Assembly: GCA_946183765.1 (NCBI GenBank)
Contig: CAMHDC010000109.1
Coordinates: 1 to 5,255 of the forward strand
Length of the DNA: 5,255 nt
Source: an uncultured Clostridia bacterium
GTDB taxonomy: Bacteria; Bacillota; Clostridia; Christensenellales; CAG-138
Direction of reading: 5' to 3'
Part shown: one piece after another, positions 1 to 5,255 of the stretch
Position numbering within the stretch: position 1 is the stretch's first letter
How the letters are laid out: the number at the start of each line of letters is the position of its first letter
Notes under the pieces: model-generated
Databases searched by the model: none
What the model saw: only the letters and a program-made list of their open reading frames with translations
Told to the model about the DNA's origin: nothing
Translations under genes and position numbers: made by a program

Positions 1-612
1 GCAAAGGCATGCGGGGTCCAGGTACACGCTGTGGCGGCGGAGCTTTCGGATTTGAATGCGGTGGAGAAGATGCTGCGGCGGATAGACGAGCTGAACGTTC
101 CGGTGGACATTGTCCTGAACAACGCCGGCATGCAGGTGGCCTATCGCCAGGACCCTCTGTCGACGCCGGCTTCGGATTATGAGCGCAGCTTTTGGATAAA
201 TACCATCGCGCCCATGATGATCACCTATCATTTTCTCCCGAAGATGGCGGAAAGAGGCTTCGGCCGTATCGTCAACACCACAAGCGGTATCCGCCGGGAG
301 CCCCAGCAGGCGGGATACTCTGCCAGCAAGGCCGCTCTGGACAAGGTGACCATGGATCTTGCGTGGGTCTATGACGGGACGGACGTCATGATCAGCCTGA
401 CGGATCCCGGCTGGTGCCGCACCGACTTGGGCGGCCCCCATGCACCGAATTCCTGCGAAAGCTCTCTGCCCGGTGTGGTCGTCGGCGTGTTTATGGACGA
501 CAAACGTTCGGGCCGCTGCTTCGTCGCGCCTGACTTCCATGGCATGACCCTGGAGGAAGCCGTGGCGCATGCGAAGAAGCACACCCCTGTCTATCGGGGC
601 ACTCTGAACTGA
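1..612 (+). CDS. Short-chain dehydrogenase/reductase (SDR), 5'-partial
   Basis: This is an NAD(P)-dependent oxidoreductase of the classical SDR family, cytoplasmic; the substrate cannot be told from sequence. The reading frame is open from base 1, so the true start and the glycine-rich Rossmann motif (TGxxxGIG) lie upstream of the window, and the ATG at 31 is only an internal Met. Visible hallmarks are an acidic-rich LSDLNAVEKM stretch after beta-3, the NNAGM motif (118-132), an Asn in WINTIAP (helix 4), the TTSG serine region, and the catalytic YSASK with Tyr at 316-318 and Lys at 328-330. The later DPGWCRTDLGGPHAP segment matches the PGWvrTDmGGp signature of a common bacterial SDR subgroup. 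A total of 203 residues are visible, so roughly 50 N-terminal residues are missing relative to a typical 250-residue SDR. It is followed by 73 bases before the cellulase gene, so membership in the downstream operon is uncertain. The family call is firm and the specific reaction is unknown. Confidence 0.93.
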   Translation, partial: AKACGVQVHAVAAELSDLNAVEKMLRRIDELNVPVDIVLNNAGMQVAYRQDPLSTPASDYERSFWINTIAPMMITYHFLPKMAERGFGRIVNTTSGIRREPQQAGYSASKAALDKVTMDLAWVYDGTDVMISLTDPGWCRTDLGGPHAPNSCESSLPGVVVGVFMDDKRSGRCFVAPDFHGMTLEEAVAHAKKHTPVYRGTLN

Positions 613-628
613 GGTTGGCCTGCCAGCC

Positions 629-656
629 CCGGACGCTTCGGCGGCGGCCGATCCGG
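629..656 (+). terminator. Possible weak hairpin/terminator after the SDR gene
   Basis: Bases 629-633 (CCGGA) pair with 652-656 (TCCGG), and 638-641 (TCGG) pair with 648-651 (CCGA) around a 6-base loop, leaving a 4-base bulge at 634-637. Only ATTT follows (657-660), so the U-tract of a strong intrinsic terminator is missing. It may attenuate transcription between the SDR and the cellulase gene, or it may be chance pairing in GC-rich DNA. Confidence 0.25.
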
Positions 657-667
657 ATTTGAGACAC

Positions 668-673
668 GGAGGA
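668..673 (+). promoter_or_regulatory. Ribosome binding site GGAGGA for the cellulase
   Basis: A strong GGAGGA lies 12 bases before the ATG at 686, which is longer than the ideal gap. Two nearer ATGs (675 and 679) are out of frame. An in-frame TGA at 680-682 means 686 is the earliest possible ATG for the cellulase, and the lipoprotein signal sequence begins exactly there, which fixes this start. Confidence 0.6.
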
Positions 674-685
674 TATGGATGAAAG

Positions 686-1750
686 ATGAAACGGATATGG
701 ACGCTTCTGCTGGCAGTAATATTGTTGGGGACCGCCTGTGCACGGTGGGGAGAGCCCGTTTCGACGGTTTCCGGCGAGAACAGCTCCGGCGGGGAAACGA
801 TAAACGCCGTCTCCTATGATGACGGCCGGGCAAGGCCCTCCAACAGCGGGCGGCTGCAGGTGAAAAACGGCAAGCTCTCCGATCGGGATGGTCAGCCCGT
901 CATGCTCCGGGGCGTCAGCTTCAACGGCCTCATCACCTCCGAATCCTTCCTCAACGATCAGCTCTTTGCCGAGCTGGCCGGGGACGACGGCGTCAATTTG
1001 GTGCGACTTGCCATGTATACCTACGGAGTGGGCGTCATCGGCTACTGCACCAAGGGCGACAAGGACCGTCACAGGCAGGATATCGAAAAGGGCGTGGAGC
1101 TGGCCAGGGCCCACGACATGTACGTGCTCATCGACTGGCACATCCTGAGCGACGGGGATCCCAACACCTATATCGACGACGCCAAGGCCTTCTTCGCCCA
1201 GATGGCGGAGCAGTACAGCGGCTATGACAACGTGCTCTACGAGATCTGCAACGAGCCAAACGGCGTTGACTGGGCCACGGTGAAGGGATACGCCGAAGAG
1301 ATCATCCCCATCATTCGGGAGAAAGCGCCCGAGTCCGTCGTCATCGTGGGCAACCCGGACTGGTCCAAGGACCTGTATTCCGTGGCGGCGGACCCCCTGG
1401 CCTTTGAAAACGTCCTCTACACCCTTCATTTCTATTCCGCCACCCACGGTGAACCCTATCGGGAGATGACCAGGGAACTGAGCCAAAAGGGACTGCCCAT
1501 CTTCGTCAGCGAGTTCGGCGTCACCGCCGCCAGCGGGGATCTGCCCCGGGATCTGGACGAGGCGGATCGGTGGATCGACCTGCTGGAGCAGGAGAACATC
1601 TCCTACTGTCTGTGGGCATTTTCCAAGGTGGCCGAGGCCTGCTCCACCGTCCGCGCCACCGTGCCCAAGTACAGCGGCTTCGTGCAGGAGGACTACACCG
1701 CCACCGGCCTGTGGCTGCTGGACACCCTTCAGAAGCACGCCACCAGGTGA
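686..1750 (+). CDS. Glycoside hydrolase family 5 (subfamily 2-like) endo-beta-glucanase, predicted lipoprotein
   Basis: Predicted secreted enzyme that cleaves internal beta-1,4 bonds of cellulose or a related glucan by the retaining mechanism. Residues 1-18 form a signal peptide (KR, then a hydrophobic run ending LLGTAC), with Cys18 fitting a lipobox, so surface anchoring is likely. A low-complexity linker (about 19-55) precedes a single GH5 barrel to residue 354; no carbohydrate-binding module is present. Expected GH5 residues are visible: Arg107 in VRLAMY, DWH at 150-152, acid/base Glu190 in CNEPNG, His248 and Tyr250 in LHFYSATH, nucleophile Glu276 in VSEFG, and Trp310. Motifs such as IDWHILSDGDPNTY and ASGD after the nucleophile are typical of subfamily 2 (Bacillus Cel5A type). 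An oddity is that the usual SHGLQW early in the barrel reads FNGLIT, losing a His and a Trp associated with glucose binding near subsite -2. Substrate preference may therefore differ. The next gene starts 30 bases downstream. Confidence 0.93.
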   Translation: MKRIWTLLLAVILLGTACARWGEPVSTVSGENSSGGETINAVSYDDGRARPSNSGRLQVKNGKLSDRDGQPVMLRGVSFNGLITSESFLNDQLFAELAGDDGVNLVRLAMYTYGVGVIGYCTKGDKDRHRQDIEKGVELARAHDMYVLIDWHILSDGDPNTYIDDAKAFFAQMAEQYSGYDNVLYEICNEPNGVDWATVKGYAEEIIPIIREKAPESVVIVGNPDWSKDLYSVAADPLAFENVLYTLHFYSATHGEPYREMTRELSQKGLPIFVSEFGVTAASGDLPRDLDEADRWIDLLEQENISYCLWAFSKVAEACSTVRATVPKYSGFVQEDYTATGLWLLDTLQKHATR

Positions 1751-1780
1751 AGAACGACGATCGGGAGGCAGGGATAAAGC

Positions 1781-3553
1781 ATGCAGGCATCGACGGCCAA
1801 CGCTAAGATGGTGACGAAGCTGATGTTCCGGCTGCTGCCGGTCCAGATCCTGCTGGCGGCGGTTGGCGCGGTCAACGGCATCGTGTCCAGCTTCTTCGCC
1901 AGCAACTTTGTGGGCGTCGACGCCATGAGCGCCGTGGGCCTCTACGGGCCGCTGCAGCTGCTGCTGCAGGCCGTCAGCGTGACGCTGACGGGCGGTTCCG
2001 TGATCCTGTGCGGCAGGTATATGGGCCGGAACGACCAAAGTAAGCTGCAGGGCACGTTCTCACTGACGGTGACCCTGGCCGTGCTCGTTTCCCTCGCTTT
2101 TTCACTGCTGTTCGCGATCATGGGCCTGTTCGGCCTCACCGGGTTCTTCACCAGAGACAGAGCCGTGCAGCCTTTGTTCGGCCGGTATCTGCTGGGACAG
2201 GCCATCGGCGTGACGCCGCTGCTGCTGGGGAACGTGCTGACCTCCTTCCTCTCCATGGAGAATCAGGGGCGGCGGGCCACGATCGCCAGCCTCGTCTATA
2301 TCGGCGTCAATGTGGCGCTGAACTTTTTGCTGGTCCAGGTCCTGCGGCTGGAAGCCTTCGGCCTGGCGCTGGCCTCCTCGCTGGGGCTGTGGGCGTTCCT
2401 GCTGGTGGTGGGCGGCTATTATATTGCGGGCAAGTCCCATCTGCATTTTTCCGTGAAGCGACTGCCCTGGGGAGAGAGCGGCGCGCTGCTGCGCATCGGC
2501 TTTCCCGGCGCAGCCAACAGCGGCTATCAGACGGCCCGGGGCCTCATCCTGAATTGGCTCATCACGGCCTACGTGGGCAGCGTGGGCATATCGGCGCTCG
2601 CCGCCGCCAACAACCTGCTGGGCATCTTCTGGTCCATCCCCGCGGCGATGCTGGTCGTTTCCCGCATGCTGATCAGCGTCAGCGTGGGGGAAGAGGACCG
2701 GCAGACCCTGACCGACGTGATGCGGGTCATGTTTCGGCGGTTCCTGCCGCTGATGTTCGCCGTTTCCCTGGGCCTGATCCTGCTGGCAGTGCCTCTGACC
2801 CGGCTGTTCTACCGCGACCCGGCCGAGCCCGTATACGCCATGACGGTATGGGGCCTGCGCATCCTGCCCCTCTGCATGCCGCTGAGCCTTATCTGCACCC
2901 ATTTCGTCTGCTACGGGCAGGCTTCGGGCAAGCAAGGACTGGTCCACACCTTGTCCCTGCTGGACGGAGTGGTATGTGTGGTCGGATTCACGGCCCTGCT
3001 TATCCCGGCTCTGGGCATGAACAGCGTCTACATCGCCAACGTGCTGAACGGTATGGTGCCCCCGTTCATCGTTCTGGGATATGCCTGGCGGAAGAACAGG
3101 GGGCTGCCGCGAACCATGGACGAACTCATGGTCGTCCCCCGGGGCTTCGGCGCGCCGAAGGAGGCGCGATTGGACCTGACCATCGCCGGCATGGAGGAGG
3201 CGGTGGCCGTCTCCCGGCAGGTCCAGGCCTTCTGCCTGGGGCGAGGCGTGGACCCAAGGCGGGCGTATCTTTCCGGCCTTTCCCTGGAGGAGATGGCGGT
3301 GAACGTGGTCCAGCATGGATTCGCCCGGGATACAAAGCGCCACACCGTGGACGTGCGCGTGGTGCATGCGGCCGAGGACGTGATCCTGCGCATCAAGGAT
3401 GACTGCGTCCCCTTCGATCCGGCGGAACGGCAGAGGCTGGCCGAGGGCGAGGACGTGACGAGAAATGTGGGCATCCGTATGGTGTTCAGGATGGCGAAGG
3501 ACGTCAAATATCAGAACATCCTGGGCCTGAACGTGTTGACCATCCGCATTTGA
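1781..3553 (+). CDS. MATE-type efflux transporter fused to a C-terminal RsbW/SpoIIAB-like ATPase domain
   Basis: Inner-membrane protein of two parts. Residues about 10-440 have the size, twelve-helix hydrophobic pattern and two-fold layout of a MATE (MatE) exporter, a family that expels drugs or metabolites using H+ or Na+ gradients; family-like spots are GRYMGRNDQSKLQG after helix 2 and IGFPGAANSGYQ opening the second half. Residues about 460-590 are an added soluble GHKL/HATPase domain resembling anti-sigma-factor kinases: an N-box with Glu504 and Asn508 followed by His512, a G1-like DDCVPFDP (540-547) where Cys replaces the usual Gly, and a short G2-like NVGIRMV (562-568). A plain MATE protein is about 450 residues, so the extra 130 are real and in frame. 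The start is the first ATG after an in-frame TAA (1775-1777), with GGGAGG at 1763-1768; an ATG at 1808 is a weaker alternative. It sits 30 bases from both neighbours. The transported compound and the partner of the ATPase are unknown. Confidence 0.9.
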   Translation: MQASTANAKMVTKLMFRLLPVQILLAAVGAVNGIVSSFFASNFVGVDAMSAVGLYGPLQLLLQAVSVTLTGGSVILCGRYMGRNDQSKLQGTFSLTVTLAVLVSLAFSLLFAIMGLFGLTGFFTRDRAVQPLFGRYLLGQAIGVTPLLLGNVLTSFLSMENQGRRATIASLVYIGVNVALNFLLVQVLRLEAFGLALASSLGLWAFLLVVGGYYIAGKSHLHFSVKRLPWGESGALLRIGFPGAANSGYQTARGLILNWLITAYVGSVGISALAAANNLLGIFWSIPAAMLVVSRMLISVSVGEEDRQTLTDVMRVMFRRFLPLMFAVSLGLILLAVPLTRLFYRDPAEPVYAMTVWGLRILPLCMPLSLICTHFVCYGQASGKQGLVHTLSLLDGVVCVVGFTALLIPALGMNSVYIANVLNGMVPPFIVLGYAWRKNRGLPRTMDELMVVPRGFGAPKEARLDLTIAGMEEAVAVSRQVQAFCLGRGVDPRRAYLSGLSLEEMAVNVVQHGFARDTKRHTVDVRVVHAAEDVILRIKDDCVPFDPAERQRLAEGEDVTRNVGIRMVFRMAKDVKYQNILGLNVLTIRI

Positions 3554-3568
3554 TCGAGAGAACCGACG

Positions 3569-3575
3569 AAAGGAG
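3569..3575 (+). promoter_or_regulatory. Ribosome binding site AAAGGAG for the ParB-HAD gene
   Basis: AAAGGAG ends 8 bases before the ATG at 3584. It is the best-spaced Shine-Dalgarno in the cluster and supports that start over later Met codons. No promoter is evident in the 30-base gap after the MATE gene, so transcription is probably read through from upstream. Confidence 0.75.
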
Positions 3576-3583
3576 AAAGATCC

Positions 3584-4465
3584 ATGGCAGGAACCGACAC
3601 GGCGTTCGCGGAATTCGTCGCGGAAGAGATCAAAAAGTATAAGGGCGTGTACGTGCCCGTGAAAGCGGGGATGCTGCGGCGGGCCCTCATCCGCTGGGCG
3701 CCCTGCGACAAGCTCCATCCCAATCCGGACGACGAGTTCTGCTCCCCCAAGGTGGGGCCCAACTACCGGATCATCACGGAATACATGAACAGCTTCCGCA
3801 TGGAACGGCTCCATTCCAAGCGATACTGCGACGAGGCGTTGATTGTGGAGAAGATCCGCCCCGACGGGTATCTCATTTTGAACGGCCACCACCGCTGGGC
3901 GGCGGCCTTGCGGCTGGGGTTCCCCCGCATCCCTGTCGAGATCGTGGATTTGACCTCGGAGATGGACGTCAAGGCCATTCTGGAGAATGCCCGGCACGAC
4001 AAGCGGGTGACGCTGGATCTGGACGAGGTGGTCTTCTGCAAAGCAAAGGACGCTCCGGCGGAAAAGCCCCTGCCCTTCCCCTGGCGCAGTATCTACAAGG
4101 AACGGCTGCGGCTGGGCATCCCGGCCCTGTTCCGCTATTTCAACAAGAAGGGATACGACATTTGGGTTTACTCCGCCGGATATTACTCCGCCGACTATAT
4201 CCAGCGGCTGTTCAAAAGGTATCACGTTCACGTCACCGGCGCCATCACGGGCACCGGGCGGAAGGTGTCCGGCAACGCCGAGGTCAAGAAGGAACTGACC
4301 GCCATGATCGCCGCCAAGTACCCGGAGACCGTGCATGTGGACAGCGAAACTGTGCTCCGCATCTTCAGCCGCACGAAGGACGTGGCGGAGTACAAATTGG
4401 AGGGAACGGATGCCTGGTCTCAGCGGGTCATGGACGTGATGGAGAGCTTTCAAAGCCATGCGTAA
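3584..4465 (+). CDS. ParB/sulfiredoxin-like domain fused to a HAD-like domain, function unknown
   Basis: A 293-residue soluble protein with two domains. Residues about 35-125 match the ParB/Srx-like fold: APCDKLHPNPDDEF resembles the ParB 'kLhPNP' strand, then EALIVEKI, then NGHHRWAAALRLG (100-112), then IPVEIVDL. The GHHR loop is the nucleotide/phosphate-handling motif of this superfamily, which includes ParB CTPases, sulfiredoxin and a free-serine kinase (SerK, with a DGHHR motif). Residues about 141-290 resemble a HAD-like hydrolase: motif I LDLDEV with Asp145 and Asp147, motif II VYSAG with Ser197, and a motif IV-like HVDSET at 251-256. No helix-turn-helix or C-terminal dimer domain of chromosomal ParB is seen, so a partition role is unlikely. 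The HAD half is paralogous to the next gene, which overlaps it by 8 bases. The domain calls are motif-based; the activity (kinase/phosphatase pair, nucleotidase, regulator) is unproven. Confidence 0.8.
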   Translation: MAGTDTAFAEFVAEEIKKYKGVYVPVKAGMLRRALIRWAPCDKLHPNPDDEFCSPKVGPNYRIITEYMNSFRMERLHSKRYCDEALIVEKIRPDGYLILNGHHRWAAALRLGFPRIPVEIVDLTSEMDVKAILENARHDKRVTLDLDEVVFCKAKDAPAEKPLPFPWRSIYKERLRLGIPALFRYFNKKGYDIWVYSAGYYSADYIQRLFKRYHVHVTGAITGTGRKVSGNAEVKKELTAMIAAKYPETVHVDSETVLRIFSRTKDVAEYKLEGTDAWSQRVMDVMESFQSHA

Positions 4466-4994
4466 GGATGTTCCCACCCCCGTCATGCGGGTCTCCTTCG
4501 ATCTGGATGAGGTGCTGTTCGTATCGCCCCAGACCCACAAAACGGAGCCGCCCCTGCCCTTTCCGCTGCGGCTGATCTTTCAGGAGCGGCTGCGCCTGGG
4601 CACCCCGGATCTGATCCGTACCCTGCAGTCCACCGGCTATGCCGTCTGGATCTACACCTCCTCCTTCCGTTCGGAGCGGTACATCCGCCGGCTGTTTCGG
4701 CTGTACGGCGTCCGCCTGGATGGGATCGTCAACGGGGAACGCCACCTCAAGGAGGTCCAGCGGGACCGGCGGGAAACGCTGCCGCAGAAGCTGCCCAACC
4801 GATATAAGATCTCCCTCCACGTGGACGACGAAACGGTCATCGCCTCCTGGGGGCGGCAGTACGGTTTCCACACCTTCCTGCTGAACGCCCAGGACGACGA
4901 TTGGAAGGAGAAGATCCTTTCTTACGCCGACCGGATACGGCGCATGGAGCACCCGGAGACGGTCGAAGCGGAGGACGCCCATCCACAACAATAG
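4458..4994 (+). CDS. Stand-alone HAD-like hydrolase, paralogue of the preceding gene's C-terminal half
   Basis: A 178-residue soluble protein, probably a compact HAD-superfamily phosphatase-like enzyme. Motif I is SFDLDEV (Asp15 the putative nucleophile, Asp17 the acid/base), motif II is WIYTSS with Thr67, and the motif IV-like segment is HVDDET with Asp123 and Asp124. It aligns along its length with residues 141-290 of the upstream protein; shared blocks include DLDEV, LPFP, ERLRLG, GY-x-x-W-x-Y, YI-x-RLF and HVD-x-ET. It therefore probably arose by tandem duplication, with the ParB-like domain gained or lost in one copy. There is no transmembrane segment or signal peptide. The start overlaps the upstream stop by 8 bases, suggesting translational coupling; GGAGAG at 4441-4446 is 11 bases ahead. 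An in-frame ATG at 4485 is an alternative that would begin right at motif I but lacks a good ribosome site. The C-terminal 20 residues are charged and look unstructured. The substrate is unknown. Confidence 0.8.
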   Translation: MRKDVPTPVMRVSFDLDEVLFVSPQTHKTEPPLPFPLRLIFQERLRLGTPDLIRTLQSTGYAVWIYTSSFRSERYIRRLFRLYGVRLDGIVNGERHLKEVQRDRRETLPQKLPNRYKISLHVDDETVIASWGRQYGFHTFLLNAQDDDWKEKILSYADRIRRMEHPETVEAEDAHPQQ

Positions 4995-5007
4995 AAGCAT
5001 AGATACC

Positions 5008-5041
5008 AAAACCGGCCGGAAGCATGGATCCGGCCGGTTTT
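5008..5041. terminator. Bidirectional intrinsic terminator between convergent genes
   Basis: A perfect 13-bp inverted repeat, AAAACCGGCCGGA (5008-5020) with TCCGGCCGGTTTT (5029-5041), encloses an 8-base loop. The A tract on one arm and T tract on the other give a U-run on either strand. It starts 14 bases after the stop of the last + gene and lies 34 bases beyond the stop of the - strand ABC ATPase gene, so it can end both transcripts. Confidence 0.9.
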
Positions 5042-5075
5042 GTCATACGCCTTAGGAGGAAGGCTGGGATAAAGT

Positions 5076-5255
5076 TCAGAACTCCAGGTTCTTCTCGGTC
5101 TCCTTGGAGAAGACGTGGGCCACGTTGCCTTGGAAGGAGAAATGGACTATGTCGCCCATCTCGTAGTTTCCCTTCATGTCCGTGGTGGGCACGATGATGA
5201 TCACGTCCCGGCCCTCGGCGTTCACGTGCAGGTGCACGGAGGAACCCATCATCTC
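5076..5255 (-). CDS. Sugar ABC transporter ATP-binding protein (UgpC/MsmK/MalK type), C-terminal fragment
   Basis: Only the last 59 codons are in the window; the gene begins beyond base 5255 and stops at the TGA complementary to 5076-5078. The visible part resembles the C-terminal OB-fold/TOBE domain that follows the nucleotide-binding domain in ATPases energising carbohydrate and glycerol-phosphate importers. It reads EMMGSSVHLHV, then GRDVIIIVP, then YEMGDIVHFSF, and ends in HVFSKETEKNLEF, like the usual 'ELMGsE..LH', 'GD.v.l.f' and 'hlFD.eTe..l' elements of that family. No Walker or signature motif can be checked because they lie outside. The gene is convergent with the upstream cluster and separated from it by the shared terminator, so it is a different transcription unit. 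The family call is good; the sugar imported cannot be told, and in many Firmicutes one such ATPase serves several importers. Confidence 0.85.
   Translation of the reverse strand, partial: EMMGSSVHLHVNAEGRDVIIIVPTTDMKGNYEMGDIVHFSFQGNVAHVFSKETEKNLEF

Noticed and set aside
1952..1969. A perfect 7-bp inverted repeat (CTGCAGC / GCTGCAG) with a 4-base loop
   Set aside because: It is explained by Leu/Gln codons of a transmembrane helix in the MATE gene; there is no T tract and it is far from any gene boundary.
491..2038. A 515-codon open frame on the - strand under the SDR end and the cellulase
   Set aside because: It has the same shadow character and no motif, and it is opposed by a full GH5 catalytic set on the + strand.
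2389..3402. A 337-codon + strand frame inside the MATE gene
   Set aside because: The product is Arg/Gly/Pro-rich with no hydrophobic or domain pattern, and it lies wholly within the well-supported MATE-ATPase frame.
3584..4465. A chromosome- or plasmid-partition ParB
   Set aside because: There is no ParA neighbour, no helix-turn-helix, no dimer domain and no parS-like site; the ParB-like part is fused to a HAD domain instead.
2102..4540. An 812-codon open frame on the - strand under the MATE and ParB-HAD genes
   Set aside because: Its translation is rich in His, Gln, Gly, Arg and Pro with no recognisable domain, and it runs across gene junctions. The + strand frames carry clear family motifs and ribosome sites. 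Long antisense frames are common in GC-rich coding DNA.
5049..5064. A small hairpin GCCTT/AAGGC around AGGAGG, looking like a sequestered ribosome binding site
   Set aside because: No + strand start codon follows at usable distance, and the stem is only 5 bp between two convergent genes.
1..5255. CRISPR arrays, tRNA or rRNA genes, insertion sequences or phage attachment sites
   Set aside because: Reading both strands showed no regularly spaced repeats, no tRNA-like TTCGA arms with a matching acceptor, no transposase motifs and no flanking terminal repeats.

Overview
The window looks like chromosomal DNA from a GC-rich member of the Firmicutes, most likely a gut- or rumen-type Clostridia. The evidence is the high GC (line 2521-2580 counts 39 of 60 G or C), tight co-directional gene packing with GGAGG-type ribosome binding sites, a Bacillus/Clostridium-like family 5 subfamily 2 cellulase, a MATE transporter with an anti-sigma-factor-like ATPase tail, and a UgpC/MsmK-type sugar ABC ATPase. 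This placement is inference from gene content. No 16S or other phylogenetic marker is present.

Layout. At the left edge (1-612, +) is the 3' part of a short-chain dehydrogenase/reductase gene whose cofactor-binding N-terminus lies outside the window. A 73-base spacer with a weak hairpin follows. Then come four + strand genes spaced like an operon: a secreted, probably lipid-anchored GH5 cellulase (686-1750); a MATE-type multidrug/metabolite exporter fused to a GHKL (RsbW/SpoIIAB-like) ATPase domain (1781-3553); a ParB/sulfiredoxin-like domain fused to a HAD-like domain (3584-4465); and a stand-alone HAD-like protein (4458-4994) that is clearly a paralogue of the second half of its neighbour. 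The first two gaps are each 30 bases, and the last pair overlaps by 8 bases. A perfect 13-bp hairpin flanked by A and T tracts (5008-5041) closes the unit and probably serves both strands, because the next gene (5076-5255, -) is convergent. That gene is the C-terminal TOBE-type end of a sugar ABC transporter ATPase and is cut by the right edge.

How the parts fit. The cellulase and the sugar-transporter ATPase suggest a polysaccharide-using organism. The three genes after the cellulase do not form a pathway I recognise. They combine an exporter with a regulatory-kinase-like tail, a ParB/Srx-type fold (a family that includes nucleotide-dependent phosphotransferases as well as DNA-binding CTPases), and two diverged HAD phosphatase-like domains. 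That MATE-ATPase / ParB-HAD / HAD cassette is the part of the window most worth following up. The SDR, cellulase and ABC ATPase look like members of familiar families.
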